The position numbers and the translations under genes are program-made. From Lentisphaeria bacterium (GTDB taxonomy: Bacteria; Verrucomicrobiota; Lentisphaeria; Oligosphaerales; Oligosphaeraceae), in NCBI GenBank assembly GCA_024405215.1, contig JAKSPB010000003.1, forward strand, positions 1-64,000: a stretch of 64,000 bases of DNA, read 5' to 3'. Below are positions 7,758-16,765 of this stretch, in pieces. How positions within the stretch are numbered: position 1 is the first letter of the stretch; each line of letters begins with the position of its first letter. Below the pieces are notes generated by a model. The model did not search any database and was not told where the DNA came from. It saw only the letters and a list, made by a program, of their open reading frames with translations.

Positions 7758-8621
7758 TTAGAAGCTGTAGGCCATGCCAACGCCGTAGCGGACGTTGAAG
7801 GCGCTGCTGACGGAGCTGGCCTTCCAGACGTCGCGGACGCCCTGTTCCAGGGCCCAGCCACCGTCGACGTAGGTGGTGGCGTTCAGGTTTTTGGTGATGG
7901 CGTAGGAGAGAGAAGCCTTGAGTTCCAGGGAGCTGAAGCAGTCGTGCTGCACGCCATAGGAGTTCTTGGCTTTCTGGTTGCCGCAGTAGAAGACCTTGGT
8001 GGAGAGTTTGCTGCTCAGCTTCTCGTTGAATTTGTAGCCGTAGGCAACTTCCAGCCAGCCGTAGTTGGTGTAGTGCTTCAGGTCATAGCGCCAAGTGGCG
8101 GCGAGCTTCAGGGAGTGGTCCTGCAGGTTCTCGTTGTTCTTGAACAGGTTGTCCAGGCTGATGGTGGTATCAAGGGGATTGTCGTGCTTGAAGTAGGCCT
8201 TAGGATAACGGAAGTACTTCCAAGCCACATCGAAGGTCACATCGGAGAAATCAAGTTTCTTGTAGGTGTAGCTGTAGCCGACGACGTAGTCGATTTCCTC
8301 GGCACGGCCGCGACGGTTGTTGTCATAGCTGTAGCTGCCGTGGTCGGGGCGGTTGAAGTGGTTCAGGTCCATGGCCGCCCACAGATCCAGGTAGAGACCG
8401 CAATCCCAGGCAGCGAAGGCATCCAGGAAAGCGCAGGGATCGGGGTTGACGACGGCGCCATCGCACATGTAGCGGGACCCCCATTCGGCGGAGAGTTCAA
8501 TGCCGGGAATCCAAGCGTCCTTCTTGTTGTTTTCTTCGACAGCGACTTCGGCGTCCTGTGCGAAAACACTCATGGTGGCGACCATGGCAAGCGTCATGAG
8601 AAATGCGGTCAGTTTCTTCAT
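7758..8621 (-). CDS. Outer-membrane beta-barrel protein
   Basis: A 287-aa exported protein. MKKLTAFLMTLAMVATMSVFA is a clear signal peptide, cut after VFA. The mature part alternates aromatic and polar residues and ends GVGMAYSF; a C-terminal Phe is typical of proteins inserted by the Bam machinery. Near residue 45, SAEWGSRYMCDGAVVNPDP resembles the start of the Gcw_chp/TIGR02001-type barrels, but I hold that loosely. The function is unknown; a channel or structural porin is likely. Shine-Dalgarno AAGGAA lies seven bases before ATG. The gene follows rodA on the same strand after a 227-base gap that should hold its own promoter. Confidence 0.75.
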   Translation of the reverse strand: MKKLTAFLMTLAMVATMSVFAQDAEVAVEENNKKDAWIPGIELSAEWGSRYMCDGAVVNPDPCAFLDAFAAWDCGLYLDLWAAMDLNHFNRPDHGSYSYDNNRRGRAEEIDYVVGYSYTYKKLDFSDVTFDVAWKYFRYPKAYFKHDNPLDTTISLDNLFKNNENLQDHSLKLAATWRYDLKHYTNYGWLEVAYGYKFNEKLSSKLSTKVFYCGNQKAKNSYGVQHDCFSSLELKASLSYAITKNLNATTYVDGGWALEQGVRDVWKASSVSSAFNVRYGVGMAYSF

Positions 8622-8848
8622 CTCAATTTCCTTTGGTAAGAGGGGTTGGTTTGATTGGAGAATGAATGGAAAAAAAATCCGTAATATGTCGGCATCGTGC
8701 CGATGCTTTTAGAGTACGGAACATTGTTAATCTACAGCATATTCACCGTTTCGCAAACACCAAATGGCGTAAAATGGCAAATTGTAAGGAAAAAACGGGA
8801 GAAATACCCTAGTCGACGGGACAATTTCCCAATGCCAGAATGCCGTCG

Positions 8849-10081
8849 TCACATTCGCAGTTTCACCCGCAGGAGCCGCCCTAGTGCCCAGGCAGACTCG
8901 GATGAACGGCTGCGAGGGATTCGGGATGGCTGTTCAGCGCGATGGTAATCCGCCGAAGCCATCATTGCCAGCAGGAGAAGCACGGAAACGGTGAATGAGC
9001 CGCCATAGGAAAGCAAAGGCAACGGCAGGCCGATGACAGGCAGCAACCGTATGGTCATGCCGACATTGACAACCACGTGAGTGAAGTACAGCGCACTTCC
9101 GCCGGCGAGAAGATTCAGGCAAAACCGGTCCTGGGCCCGGGCTGCCCAGTGAGTCAGCAGTAGGAATAGCAGCCAGTAGAGCAACAGTAGCGGAAGGACG
9201 CCAAAGAGCAGGCCTCCTTCTTCGGCCACCACGGCAAAGATGAAGTCCGTTGGGGCCACGGTCCTAGGCAGGAATCCTAGATTTTTCATGGTGCCGTTCA
9301 GATAGCCCTTGCCTGTCAGGCCGCCGCCGGCCACCGCCATGACGGACTGCTGTTCATTCCAGCCACCTTCCGCTGACAGAAAGGAGCGCAAGCGGCGCAG
9401 ATGGTAGCCATGAAATACACCCGCCCCCCAGCCGGTCTCCAGAGACTCCACGGGCGTTCCCGTTTCGTCCAGCAGGCGCAGATGATGGATGGCAAAGGAA
9501 AGCGCCAGCACGCCGCATACCGCGACAAGCACCGTTGCGATCCATAGCCACTTGGGGAAATAGCGCAGGCCGAGCATCACTGCCAGGGGAATAGTCAGGG
9601 ACGCCGCATTCCCGTAGGATGGCTCCAGGAGAATCAAAGTCATTGGCAGAAGATAGCATCCCGTGCCGAAAAGAAACTCCCAGCGTCTGGGGAGGAATTT
9701 CCCGTCTAGAAGCAGGGCTCCCGCCAGAATGGTGAAGACGCGGGCGAATTCGGCAGGCTGAAACAGGAACGGGCCCAGCACCAGCCATCGCCTGGCGCCG
9801 CCGATGCTCTTCCCGGCAAGTAGCACCAGCGCCAGAAGCAGGAGGCTAACGCAATATCCTGCGAAGACAACGATGCGCCAAAGGCCGCTTCCGGGAATCA
9901 TCCGGAAGGCGGCGCAGCCCAGGAACGTCCCGAAAAGAAGGAACCCGCATTGGCGGAGATAATTTCCGCGCACGGCATATTCCGCTCCCAGGTATCCCGT
10001 GCTGAAAAGGTAGGCTACGCCCATTCCGCTCAGACATGACAGGACAAGAAGGAATAAAAAATGCGAATTACGACAACTCAT
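8849..10081 (-). CDS. rodA: RodA/FtsW-type SEDS peptidoglycan polymerase
   Basis: A polytopic membrane protein of 410 aa with about ten hydrophobic segments. SEDS landmarks are present: GARRWLVLGPFLFQPAEFAR (the G-R-W and Q-P-[AS]-E motif), EPSYGNAA, and the C-terminal LPLPLLSYGGS. Together these identify a SEDS glycosyltransferase that polymerises lipid II. RodA (elongation) is favoured over FtsW by the overall form, but no class A/B PBP neighbour helps to decide. ATG at 10081 is used; a GTG at 10123 would add 14 residues. It is divergent from nusA. Confidence 0.88.
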   Translation of the reverse strand: MSCRNSHFLFLLVLSCLSGMGVAYLFSTGYLGAEYAVRGNYLRQCGFLLFGTFLGCAAFRMIPGSGLWRIVVFAGYCVSLLLLALVLLAGKSIGGARRWLVLGPFLFQPAEFARVFTILAGALLLDGKFLPRRWEFLFGTGCYLLPMTLILLEPSYGNAASLTIPLAVMLGLRYFPKWLWIATVLVAVCGVLALSFAIHHLRLLDETGTPVESLETGWGAGVFHGYHLRRLRSFLSAEGGWNEQQSVMAVAGGGLTGKGYLNGTMKNLGFLPRTVAPTDFIFAVVAEEGGLLFGVLPLLLLYWLLFLLLTHWAARAQDRFCLNLLAGGSALYFTHVVVNVGMTIRLLPVIGLPLPLLSYGGSFTVSVLLLLAMMASADYHRAEQPSRIPRSRSSESAWALGRLLRVKLRM

Positions 10082-10212
10082 GAACCGTTGATTGCTTTTC
10101 TGAAAAAACGACGTGATGGACACGCGTTTTACAGAATATACTTCTTTGTCGTGCGACAGGCCTTTCTTTTGGCATTATATTATCCTTGTTTTTACATCAC
10201 CAGACGTCTTGG

Positions 10213-10240
10213 AGCGGGTCTGTTGACCCGCTTTCTTTTT
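10213..10240 (+). terminator. Terminator-like hairpin in the nusA leader (candidate attenuator)
   Basis: Perfect eight-base stem AGCGGGTC/GACCCGCT with a four-base loop TGTT, followed by TTCTTTTT. It lies 25 bases upstream of nusA and no plus-strand gene precedes it, so it would act on the nusA leader itself. A weak GCGACA-17-TATATT promoter is possible at 10153-10181. The ribosome site GGAGG follows at 10254-10258. Confidence 0.7.
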
Positions 10241-10265
10241 ATACGTTTCGCACGGAGGTTCTGAC

Positions 10266-11540
10266 ATGAGCAAATTGACCGAAGAGCAAAAGCAGCGCAT
10301 ACAGATGATCGATTACCTGGCCAAACAGCGTGGCATTTCCCGCGCCGACCTGGTCGCAATGCTGGAGCGCACCGTCCGCGAAGCCGCCCGCAAAGCAGTC
10401 CGCAACTATCAGAATGTGGATGTGCAGATTGACGAGAATGTGGCCATTACCTGCGTTGCCAAGTTGACTGTAGTGGAGAGCATCGTGGATCCCTCCCTGG
10501 AGATCGACCTGGGCATGGCGCGCACCCAGTTTCCGGACGCCCAGCTGGGCGACGAAGTAGCCTGGAAGATCGAGGTCCAGGATTTCGGACGAATCGCCTC
10601 CCAGGCGGCCCGCCAGGTTTTCACCATGGGACTTCAGGAAGCGGAGAAACGCCACGTGGTCTCCCAGTTCGAGGGGCAGGAAGGGCAGCTTCTTACTGGC
10701 ACGGTCTCCCGCAAGGACAAGAATGGCATTTGGATCGACTTCGGCAATGCCGAAGGGCTGATGCCTCCGAAGGCTTGCATCCCCGGTGAATCCTACGAAT
10801 TGAACGACCATATCACGGTCATGCTCAAGACGCTGAATCCCGACAAGCCCGGTGCCAGCCTCTATGTGACACGTTCCAGCCCGGAGTTCGTGCGGCGGCT
10901 TTTTGAACGCGAGGTCAGCGAGATTTCCGACGGCACCGTCCAGATCAAAGGCGTTGCCCGTGAGCCCGGCTACCGCACCAAGATCGCCGTTTACAGCGAC
11001 CAGGCGAAAGTGGATCCCGTGGGCGCCTGCGTGGGCCTGCGCGGACAGCGCGTTCGCATGATTGTCAGCGAGCTGGGCGGCGAGAAGGTGGATATCATCA
11101 ATTGGAATCCGGACATCAAGGTTTTCGCCGAGAACGCCTTGAAGCCTGCCAAGCTGGCCAAGATCTACATTGAGGACACAGGCATGGAGAGGATTCTTCA
11201 GGTCCGCGTCACCGAAGACCAGCTCTCCCTTTCCATCGGCAAGAAGGGCCAGAATGCCCGTCTGGCCGCCAAGCTGCTGGGTTGGAAGATCAACATCGAG
11301 AAGATCGCTCCCGAAGAGGTGCCGAAGGAAAACACCATGGAGGAGATGATCGAACAGACCACCATGATGCTTTCCCAGGCTTGCGGCATTGGGCTGGATG
11401 CAGCCCGCGTCCTGGTCTCCAACGGCTATCACTCCATTGAAGGTCTCCGCGAGGCCAGCCTGGAGGAGCTGATGGAGCTGGACGGCATTGATGCAGACAC
11501 GGCGGCGAAGATCGTCGCATCTGTTGCGCCTGAGCAGTAG
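10266..11540 (+). CDS. nusA: Transcription termination/antitermination factor NusA
   Basis: A 424-aa protein. The order is: N-terminal RNA-polymerase-binding domain (1-125), S1 domain (about 133-200, GTVSRKDKNGIWIDFGNAEG), KH1 and KH2 (about 225-345, with GACVGLRGQRVRMIVSELGGEKVDI and LSIGKKGQNARLA), and one C-terminal helix-hairpin-helix-like acidic repeat (about 360-424). NusA controls pausing, termination and antitermination. GGAGG lies seven bases before ATG. It heads an operon with infB and rbfA, as in most bacteria, but the usual rimP gene is absent upstream; rodA is there instead, on the other strand. The leader holds a terminator-like hairpin that might let NusA adjust its own expression. 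Confidence 0.96.
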   Translation: MSKLTEEQKQRIQMIDYLAKQRGISRADLVAMLERTVREAARKAVRNYQNVDVQIDENVAITCVAKLTVVESIVDPSLEIDLGMARTQFPDAQLGDEVAWKIEVQDFGRIASQAARQVFTMGLQEAEKRHVVSQFEGQEGQLLTGTVSRKDKNGIWIDFGNAEGLMPPKACIPGESYELNDHITVMLKTLNPDKPGASLYVTRSSPEFVRRLFEREVSEISDGTVQIKGVAREPGYRTKIAVYSDQAKVDPVGACVGLRGQRVRMIVSELGGEKVDIINWNPDIKVFAENALKPAKLAKIYIEDTGMERILQVRVTEDQLSLSIGKKGQNARLAAKLLGWKINIEKIAPEEVPKENTMEEMIEQTTMMLSQACGIGLDAARVLVSNGYHSIEGLREASLEELMELDGIDADTAAKIVASVAPEQ

Positions 11541-11647
11541 AAGCCTCTGTGCCGGTATCCGGGAGGCGCCGGCCTCCCGGAAATGCCCGAGTCGTTTTTC
11601 CCGGAAGAGATTTTAAGGGTTTATCAAGAATAAGGAAAGGAGAAGAT

Positions 11648-13756
11648 ATGGCTGCCAAAATACGCGTAAACCAATTGGCCCGTGAGCTCGGCATGGAAAG
11701 CAAGGAACTCGTGGAGTTCCTGCAGAAGGAGGGATTTTCTTCCGTGCGCACCCACTCCAGCACCCTGGAGGAGGACGAGGCGGATCTGATCCGCAAGCAG
11801 ATCTACAACTCTCGCAAGGAGGCACAGGAAGCCAAGAAAACCGACGCTGTTCCTGTTGCCGCATCGAAAGACGAGGCGCAGCCTGCGACGCAGCCTGCGA
11901 CGCAGGCGGCTTCCCAGCCTGGCGCAAATGACGAGGACGAAGAATCCGATGGCGAGGAGAACGAAAACGAGGTCCATCTGAAGACTCCCGTCACGGTCCG
12001 CGACTTGGCCACCGCCTTGAAGAAGAAGCCCAACGAGCTGATCATCCAGCTGATGGGGCTGAACATCTTCGCCGCCATCAACCAGGTCCTGGAACTGGAG
12101 ATCGTGGAGAAGATCTGCGAGAAGAACGGCAAGAAGTTCGTCCAGGAGCGCCGTGAAAAGAGCAACCATCCCGTCTTCGAGCGCAAGGCCAGCGCCATTG
12201 CTGCGGCATCCAAGGATGGCCGTCCCCGCAAGAAGGTCGGCCGTCCTCCCGTGGTGGTCTTCATGGGCCATGTCGACCACGGCAAGACAACTTTGCAGGA
12301 CTACATCCGGAAGACCCGCGTCGCCGCAGGCGAAGCCGGCGGCATCACGCAGGCCATCGGCGCTTCCGTCGCCCAATATGGCGACCAGACCATCCCTTTC
12401 CTGGATACGCCCGGACACGCGGCCTTCACCGCCATGCGCGCCCGCGGCGCCAATGCCACCGATGTCGCGGTGCTGGTCATTGCCGCCACCGAAGGCGCCA
12501 TGCCCCAGACTATCGAGGCCATCCATCATGCACAGGCAGCCAAAGTGCCCATCGTGGTCGCCATGACCAAGATTGACCTGCCCGGCTGCGACAAGGACAA
12601 AGTTCTGCGCCAGTTGCAGGAAAACGGCGTCCAACCCGAAGAATGGGGTGGCGACACCGCTGTGATTCCCTGCAGCGGCGTTACCGGCGAAGGCATAGAC
12701 GAGCTTCTGGAACGTATCCTTCTGGAAGCCGAAATGCTGGAACTGAACGCAGATTTGGAAGCGCCTTTCGAGGGCCTGGTCATCGAAGCCCAGATGGAGA
12801 CCGGCATGGGGCCCACCGCCAACATCCTGGTTCGCAACGGCATTCTCCGCCAGGGCGACTGGTTCTCCTGCGGCTCCACCTACGGCAAGGCCCGCGCCCT
12901 GCTGGACACCCATGGGAAGCGCCTGGCGAAGGCCACTGCTTCCACTCCTGTGAAGATCATGGGTTACAACGATGTCCCCGAAGCCGGGGACCGAGTGGTG
13001 TGGCAGCCCGACGAAAAGAGCGCCAAGGCCGTGGCCGACGAAGAGGCCGCCCGCAAGCGCATGGAAGGCGCCGTCACCCGCAAGACCCTGACTTACGATG
13101 AATTCATGCGTATGAGCAACGAGGCCAAGGACAATGCGGAGGTCATTGACTTGAACCTTGTCCTGAAGACGGATGTCCGTGGTTCCCTGGAGGCCATATC
13201 CGAGGCCATCAACGGCATCAAGTCCACCAAGATCAGTGTCAAGATCATTCATTCCGGCGTCGGCGAAGTCACCGAATCCGATGTGATCCTGGCAGCCGCC
13301 AGCAAGGCGGTCATCGTCGGCTTCCACGTCCGCGCCATGCCCGGCGTGCACCACACCGCCAAGCAGAAAGGCGTGGAGATTCGGCTCTACTCCATCATCT
13401 ACGATCTGTTGGATGACCTGGAGAACGTGATGCGCGGTCGTCTCACTCCCGAGACCCGCGAGACCCTCTCCGGCGAAGCGGAGATCATACAGGTCTTCAA
13501 CATCTCCAAGGCCGGAAAGATCTGCGGAAGTCGCGTCATCACGGGGTCCGTCAAGATCAACCAGAAAGCGAAGGTTTTTCGTGCCAAGGAGCTCATCTAC
13601 TCCGGCATGGTGGCTTCCCTCAAGCACTTCAAGGAAGACGTCCGGGAAATCAAGGCCGGCCAGGAATGCGGCATCCGTCTGGACAACTTCGAAGATTTCG
13701 AAGTCGGAGACCGCATCCAGGTCTTCGCCGTCGAGAAGGTCCTTCCTGAACTCTAG
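11648..13756 (+). CDS. infB: Translation initiation factor IF-2
   Basis: A 702-aa GTPase that delivers initiator tRNA. Residues 1-50 are the IF2_N module, then a short, low-complexity Ala/Gln/Glu linker (about 55-110, including the 12-base near repeat CAGCCTGCGACG), a second IF2_N, and the G domain from residue 207. G1 is GHVDHGKT, G3 is DTPGH, and G4 is TKID, an accepted form of NKxD. Domains II, III and IV follow and end at [11 protein letters not shown] at 11648 is preferred because AAGGAAAGGAGAAG stands just before it; the longer frame from 11549 is unlikely. It is 107 bases after nusA and 12 before rbfA. Confidence 0.96.
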   Translation: MAAKIRVNQLARELGMESKELVEFLQKEGFSSVRTHSSTLEEDEADLIRKQIYNSRKEAQEAKKTDAVPVAASKDEAQPATQPATQAASQPGANDEDEESDGEENENEVHLKTPVTVRDLATALKKKPNELIIQLMGLNIFAAINQVLELEIVEKICEKNGKKFVQERREKSNHPVFERKASAIAAASKDGRPRKKVGRPPVVVFMGHVDHGKTTLQDYIRKTRVAAGEAGGITQAIGASVAQYGDQTIPFLDTPGHAAFTAMRARGANATDVAVLVIAATEGAMPQTIEAIHHAQAAKVPIVVAMTKIDLPGCDKDKVLRQLQENGVQPEEWGGDTAVIPCSGVTGEGIDELLERILLEAEMLELNADLEAPFEGLVIEAQMETGMGPTANILVRNGILRQGDWFSCGSTYGKARALLDTHGKRLAKATASTPVKIMGYNDVPEAGDRVVWQPDEKSAKAVADEEAARKRMEGAVTRKTLTYDEFMRMSNEAKDNAEVIDLNLVLKTDVRGSLEAISEAINGIKSTKISVKIIHSGVGEVTESDVILAAASKAVIVGFHVRAMPGVHHTAKQKGVEIRLYSIIYDLLDDLENVMRGRLTPETRETLSGEAEIIQVFNISKAGKICGSRVITGSVKINQKAKVFRAKELIYSGMVASLKHFKEDVREIKAGQECGIRLDNFEDFEVGDRIQVFAVEKVLPEL

Positions 13757-13768
13757 GCGACACATACC

Positions 13769-14158
13769 ATGTCCGTCGATCGCATTGAAAGACTCAATGC
13801 CCAGCTCCTCAAGGAACTGGGACTGCTGGGCGAGACGCATATTCGCCCGGACATTCCGGATGCGCTGGTCACCTTCACCGGTGTGGAACTGGCGAGCAAC
13901 CTCCGTACGGCTTCCGTCTTTGTCTCCGTCTATGGTAGCGCAGCCGCAAAGCGACGTGCGCTGGAGCTTCTCCAGCGCAAACGCCCCGTCTTGCAGGATG
14001 GCATCGCACGCAAAGTAACGATGAAATACACTCCCATCCTGAATTTCAAGCTGGATGAAACGGCAGAGCGGGCGCAGCGCGTCATGGCCATCCTGCAGGA
14101 TCTGAATCTGCCGGATGACCAGGCGCCAACGCCGCCTGTCATGGACGAAGAACCATAA
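13769..14158 (+). CDS. rbfA: Ribosome-binding factor A
   Basis: A 129-aa protein with the KH-like fold of RbfA. It starts RIERLNAQLLKELG, continues with VTFTGVELASNLRTASVFVSVYG, and ends with the PILNFKLDETAERAQRV segment typical of the family. RbfA helps 30S maturation near the 16S rRNA 5' end. It lies 12 bases after infB and belongs to the same operon. Length is normal. Confidence 0.93.
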   Translation: MSVDRIERLNAQLLKELGLLGETHIRPDIPDALVTFTGVELASNLRTASVFVSVYGSAAAKRRALELLQRKRPVLQDGIARKVTMKYTPILNFKLDETAERAQRVMAILQDLNLPDDQAPTPPVMDEEP

Positions 14159-14183
14159 CATCCACATTTTCATATCCTACGCC

Positions 14184-14471
14184 ATGGACACTGTCATCAG
14201 CGAGCTCTGCAAAGTAACGGGAAAAATCCGGGACATTCACGGTCTGCATTTGCGAGCTGCCAGTGAAATCTTCAAGGCAACGGCAAAATTGAATTGCGAC
14301 GTGAAGATTTCCCGCGACGACGATCCGCTTCGCTCCGGCAATGCCAAGAGCATTATCGCTCTTCTCGCCTTGGGTGCGACTTCAGACACTCTTTTGGAGG
14401 TCACTGCGGAAGGTCCGGATGCGGAAGTGGCCATCAAGGCCCTGGAGCCGTATTTCTATATCCTTGCCTGA
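14184..14471 (+). CDS. HPr-family phosphocarrier protein
   Basis: A 95-aa HPr-like protein. The phosphorylatable His is in GLHLRAAS; the usual HPr motif has Pro after the Arg and here Ala stands there. The Ser46-type regulatory site is kept in GNAKSIIALLALGA. In other bacteria HPr passes phosphate from enzyme I to sugar permeases, and the Ser form signals carbon status. No other PTS gene is nearby, so a regulatory or nitrogen-PTS-like role is plausible. It sits between rbfA and rsmA, four bases before the latter. A longer frame upstream overlaps rbfA and is less likely. Confidence 0.85.
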   Translation: MDTVISELCKVTGKIRDIHGLHLRAASEIFKATAKLNCDVKISRDDDPLRSGNAKSIIALLALGATSDTLLEVTAEGPDAEVAIKALEPYFYILA

Positions 14472-14474
14472 CCC

Positions 14475-15311
14475 ATGAAGCTGGCGGAACTATCAGCGAT
14501 TCTGGAACGCCTGGAAATGCATCCCAGCCGAACGCTGGGACAGAATTTCCTGGTAGATGACAACTGCCTGGCGGCGCTGGTCCGTGCCGCTGCCCCCCGG
14601 CCTGGCGAAGAGATTCTGGAAATCGGTCCGGGGACCGGTGTGTTGACCCAGCGGATGCTGGATGCCGGATGCCGTGTCACCGCCATTGAGTTCGATTCCC
14701 GTCTGGCAGGTTATCTCCGTGAGAAATATGCGGAAAATCCTGCGCTGCGTCTCATAGAGGCCGATGCCTGCAAAGTGGACTACAAGGCGCTTTTCCCACA
14801 GGGGAGGGCATTCCGCTGTGTCGCCAATCTGCCCTATTGCTGCGCATCCGTGCTGCTGGCCACCCTTTCCGAATTGGCGAATCCGCCAAAGTCGTTCCAT
14901 GTGCTTTTGCAGAAGGAGATGGCGGAGCGTCTGGCAGCCGAGGCGAATACCGCCGAATATGGCGTCCTGACCGTGCGTCTTGCCTTCCGCTACCGTGCGC
15001 ATATCGTGCGCATAGTCCCCCATGGTGTTTTCTATCCGCCTCCGGAAGTGGATTCTGCATTTCTGGCGCTGGAAGGCCGGGAGACGCCCTTGGCGGAGGA
15101 ACCCATTCTCCGGCTCGCCAGCAGACTGGCCGGCGCGGCCTTCGCGCAGCGGCGCAAGCAGGCGCGGCGCCTTTTGGGCGCAATCGCCCCCGAAGTGGAT
15201 TTTGCAAAGGCTCTGGAAGAGCTGGGACTGCCGTCCACTGCCAGAGCCGAAGTCATTACTCCTGAACAATACATCCAACTGGCAAGGATTGTCAATGGAT
15301 ACCATTCTTAA
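14475..15311 (+). CDS. rsmA: 16S rRNA dimethyladenosine transferase
   Basis: A 278-aa KsgA/RsmA enzyme that dimethylates two adjacent adenines near the 3' end of 16S rRNA. The start is HPSRTLGQNFLVDD, the SAM site is LEIGPGTGVLTQ, and the adenine-binding motif IV is NLPYCCAS. The C-terminal helical domain contains FAQRRKQARRLLG. Start ATG is three bases after the HPr stop. Its 3' end overlaps exbB by 17 bases. Length and motifs are all normal. Confidence 0.95.
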   Translation: MKLAELSAILERLEMHPSRTLGQNFLVDDNCLAALVRAAAPRPGEEILEIGPGTGVLTQRMLDAGCRVTAIEFDSRLAGYLREKYAENPALRLIEADACKVDYKALFPQGRAFRCVANLPYCCASVLLATLSELANPPKSFHVLLQKEMAERLAAEANTAEYGVLTVRLAFRYRAHIVRIVPHGVFYPPPEVDSAFLALEGRETPLAEEPILRLASRLAGAAFAQRRKQARRLLGAIAPEVDFAKALEELGLPSTARAEVITPEQYIQLARIVNGYHS

Positions 15312-16359
15312 CGCCTATCGAAATAGCGATGCCGTCGGCAAGGTCATCGTGGATGTCCTGATCATCGGCAGTGCCTGGATTTGGTCCATCATCATCTCCA
15401 AGTGCGTCTTCTGCCGTTCCATCCGCAAAGCCTGCGGTCAGGTCCTGCGGCAAATGTCCGGCATGGGCTCCACGCCTCATTTGATTCTGGGCAAGTTGCA
15501 GAGCGATCCCACGCTGGAAGGACCGTTGGCTTCCTTGGGGCGCACCGCCACCAAGGCGCTTCTGGAAATCCTGCGTCCCACGCCACAACAGCGCATTGCC
15601 TTGCTGGCGAATGGGATGCTTCCACGTTCTCTTACCATGGAGGAAGTGGATCGCATCCAGGTCGCCATGGAGGCGGAAATCAACACCCAGCAGGAGGAAA
15701 TGGAACGGAAGCTCCCTGTCATGGGAAGCATCATCACCATCGCGCCCATGTTGGGACTCTTCGGCACTGTCTGGGGCGTCATGGCCACCTTCGTCGCCAT
15801 CGTCCAGAATGGCGGCCGACCGGATATTCAGGCCATTGCTCCCGGCATTTCCGGTGCATTGCTGACGACCGTCGGCGGACTGGTGGTGGCGGTTCCCGCC
15901 ATCGGCGCCAATAACCTGGTGGTCGCTTCCATTCAGGCCACCGACCGCGAGATGGAGGACTTCGTTTCCACCATCCTGGCCTCCCTGCGGCTGGCGCCCG
16001 TTGCCTCGCAGCAAAGCGCGCCCGTTCCGCCAGCATTCCAGGCGCCCGCGCCTCCGCAGAACGCCTATCCCGCCGCTATGCAGCAAGCCACCTATCCGCC
16101 TGCGCCTGCACAGCCAGCGTATTCATCTGCGCCTGCACAGCAACCCGCCCCTGCATATCCGGGCACACCTGCTGCTGCGCCGGCATACCAGCCTGCGGCC
16201 ACTTCTGTGTCTTCCCAGCCAGCCACATCTGCCTATCCGTCCATGAATGCGCAGACGCAGCCCGTTGCACCTGCTTATCGCGATTCGCCGTCGGAAACCA
16301 TCCTGTCCGTCACCACTTCCCGCGACCCGGGGCAGGGTCCCCAGGACTATGCTCGGTAG
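15295..16359 (+). CDS. exbB: MotA/TolQ/ExbB proton-channel protein
   Basis: A 354-aa inner-membrane protein. The first hydrophobic segment is at residues about 17-37. The conserved core, GSIITIAPMLGLFGTVWGVM followed by GISGALLTTVGGLVVAVPAI, is the TolQ/ExbB channel pair of helices. It would use the proton gradient with ExbD to energise an outer-membrane transporter or the Tol system. The last 110 residues are an unusual Pro/Ala/Tyr/Gln-rich tail, likely cytoplasmic and disordered. ATG overlaps rsmA by 17 bases; the exbD start overlaps its end by 11. No TonB gene is seen nearby. Confidence 0.9.
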   Translation: MDTILNAYRNSDAVGKVIVDVLIIGSAWIWSIIISKCVFCRSIRKACGQVLRQMSGMGSTPHLILGKLQSDPTLEGPLASLGRTATKALLEILRPTPQQRIALLANGMLPRSLTMEEVDRIQVAMEAEINTQQEEMERKLPVMGSIITIAPMLGLFGTVWGVMATFVAIVQNGGRPDIQAIAPGISGALLTTVGGLVVAVPAIGANNLVVASIQATDREMEDFVSTILASLRLAPVASQQSAPVPPAFQAPAPPQNAYPAAMQQATYPPAPAQPAYSSAPAQQPAPAYPGTPAAAPAYQPAATSVSSQPATSAYPSMNAQTQPVAPAYRDSPSETILSVTTSRDPGQGPQDYAR

Positions 16360-16765
16360 AAGAAAATCCAGACATGAAAGCAAGCTGAAGGCATTGGTGG
16401 AAGTCAATATGACTCCGCTGATGGACCTTACCTTCATGCTGCTGATTCTTTTCATCATCACGGTCCCCATCCTGGATTACACCACCGAAGTGGAACCGCC
16501 GAAGATGACTACCGATACGCCCAGCCAGGAAGCCGATGACGAGGCCATCCATGTTACTCTGGACAAAGACGGCAACTGCGGCGTCAACGGCACCCCCATC
16601 GCCATGACGGAATTGCAGCAGATGCTGTCCAGTCTGCAATCCCTGGGACGAACACGGGTTCGCATCCGCGCCAGCGGTGTCCGGCCCTACGAAGAGGTCA
16701 TCGCCCTGTTGCGCACCGCGAAGAACTGCGGTCTGGGCGTCCAGCTGGAGACACAATCGGAATGA
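16349..16765 (+). CDS. exbD: ExbD/TolR biopolymer transport protein
   Basis: A 138-aa protein with one N-terminal membrane helix. VNMTPLMDLTFMLLILFIIT holds the conserved membrane Asp that carries protons. The periplasmic part (about 50-138) has the ExbD/TolR fold pattern ending in LRTAKNCGLGVQLET. It partners the preceding ExbB. The start overlaps exbB by 11 bases and the end overlaps lnt by four (ATGA), so the three are translationally linked. Confidence 0.92.
   Translation: MLGRRKSRHESKLKALVEVNMTPLMDLTFMLLILFIITVPILDYTTEVEPPKMTTDTPSQEADDEAIHVTLDKDGNCGVNGTPIAMTELQQMLSSLQSLGRTRVRIRASGVRPYEEVIALLRTAKNCGLGVQLETQSE

Noticed and set aside
10061-10264. 67-aa plus-strand frame before nusA
   Set aside because: It runs through the rodA 5' end, the probable nusA promoter and the leader hairpin; composition is not coding-like.
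12571-12582. Broken GTPase motif G4 in IF-2 (TKID for NKID)
   Set aside because: Thr is an accepted residue at this position in translation-type GTPases, and all other motifs are intact.
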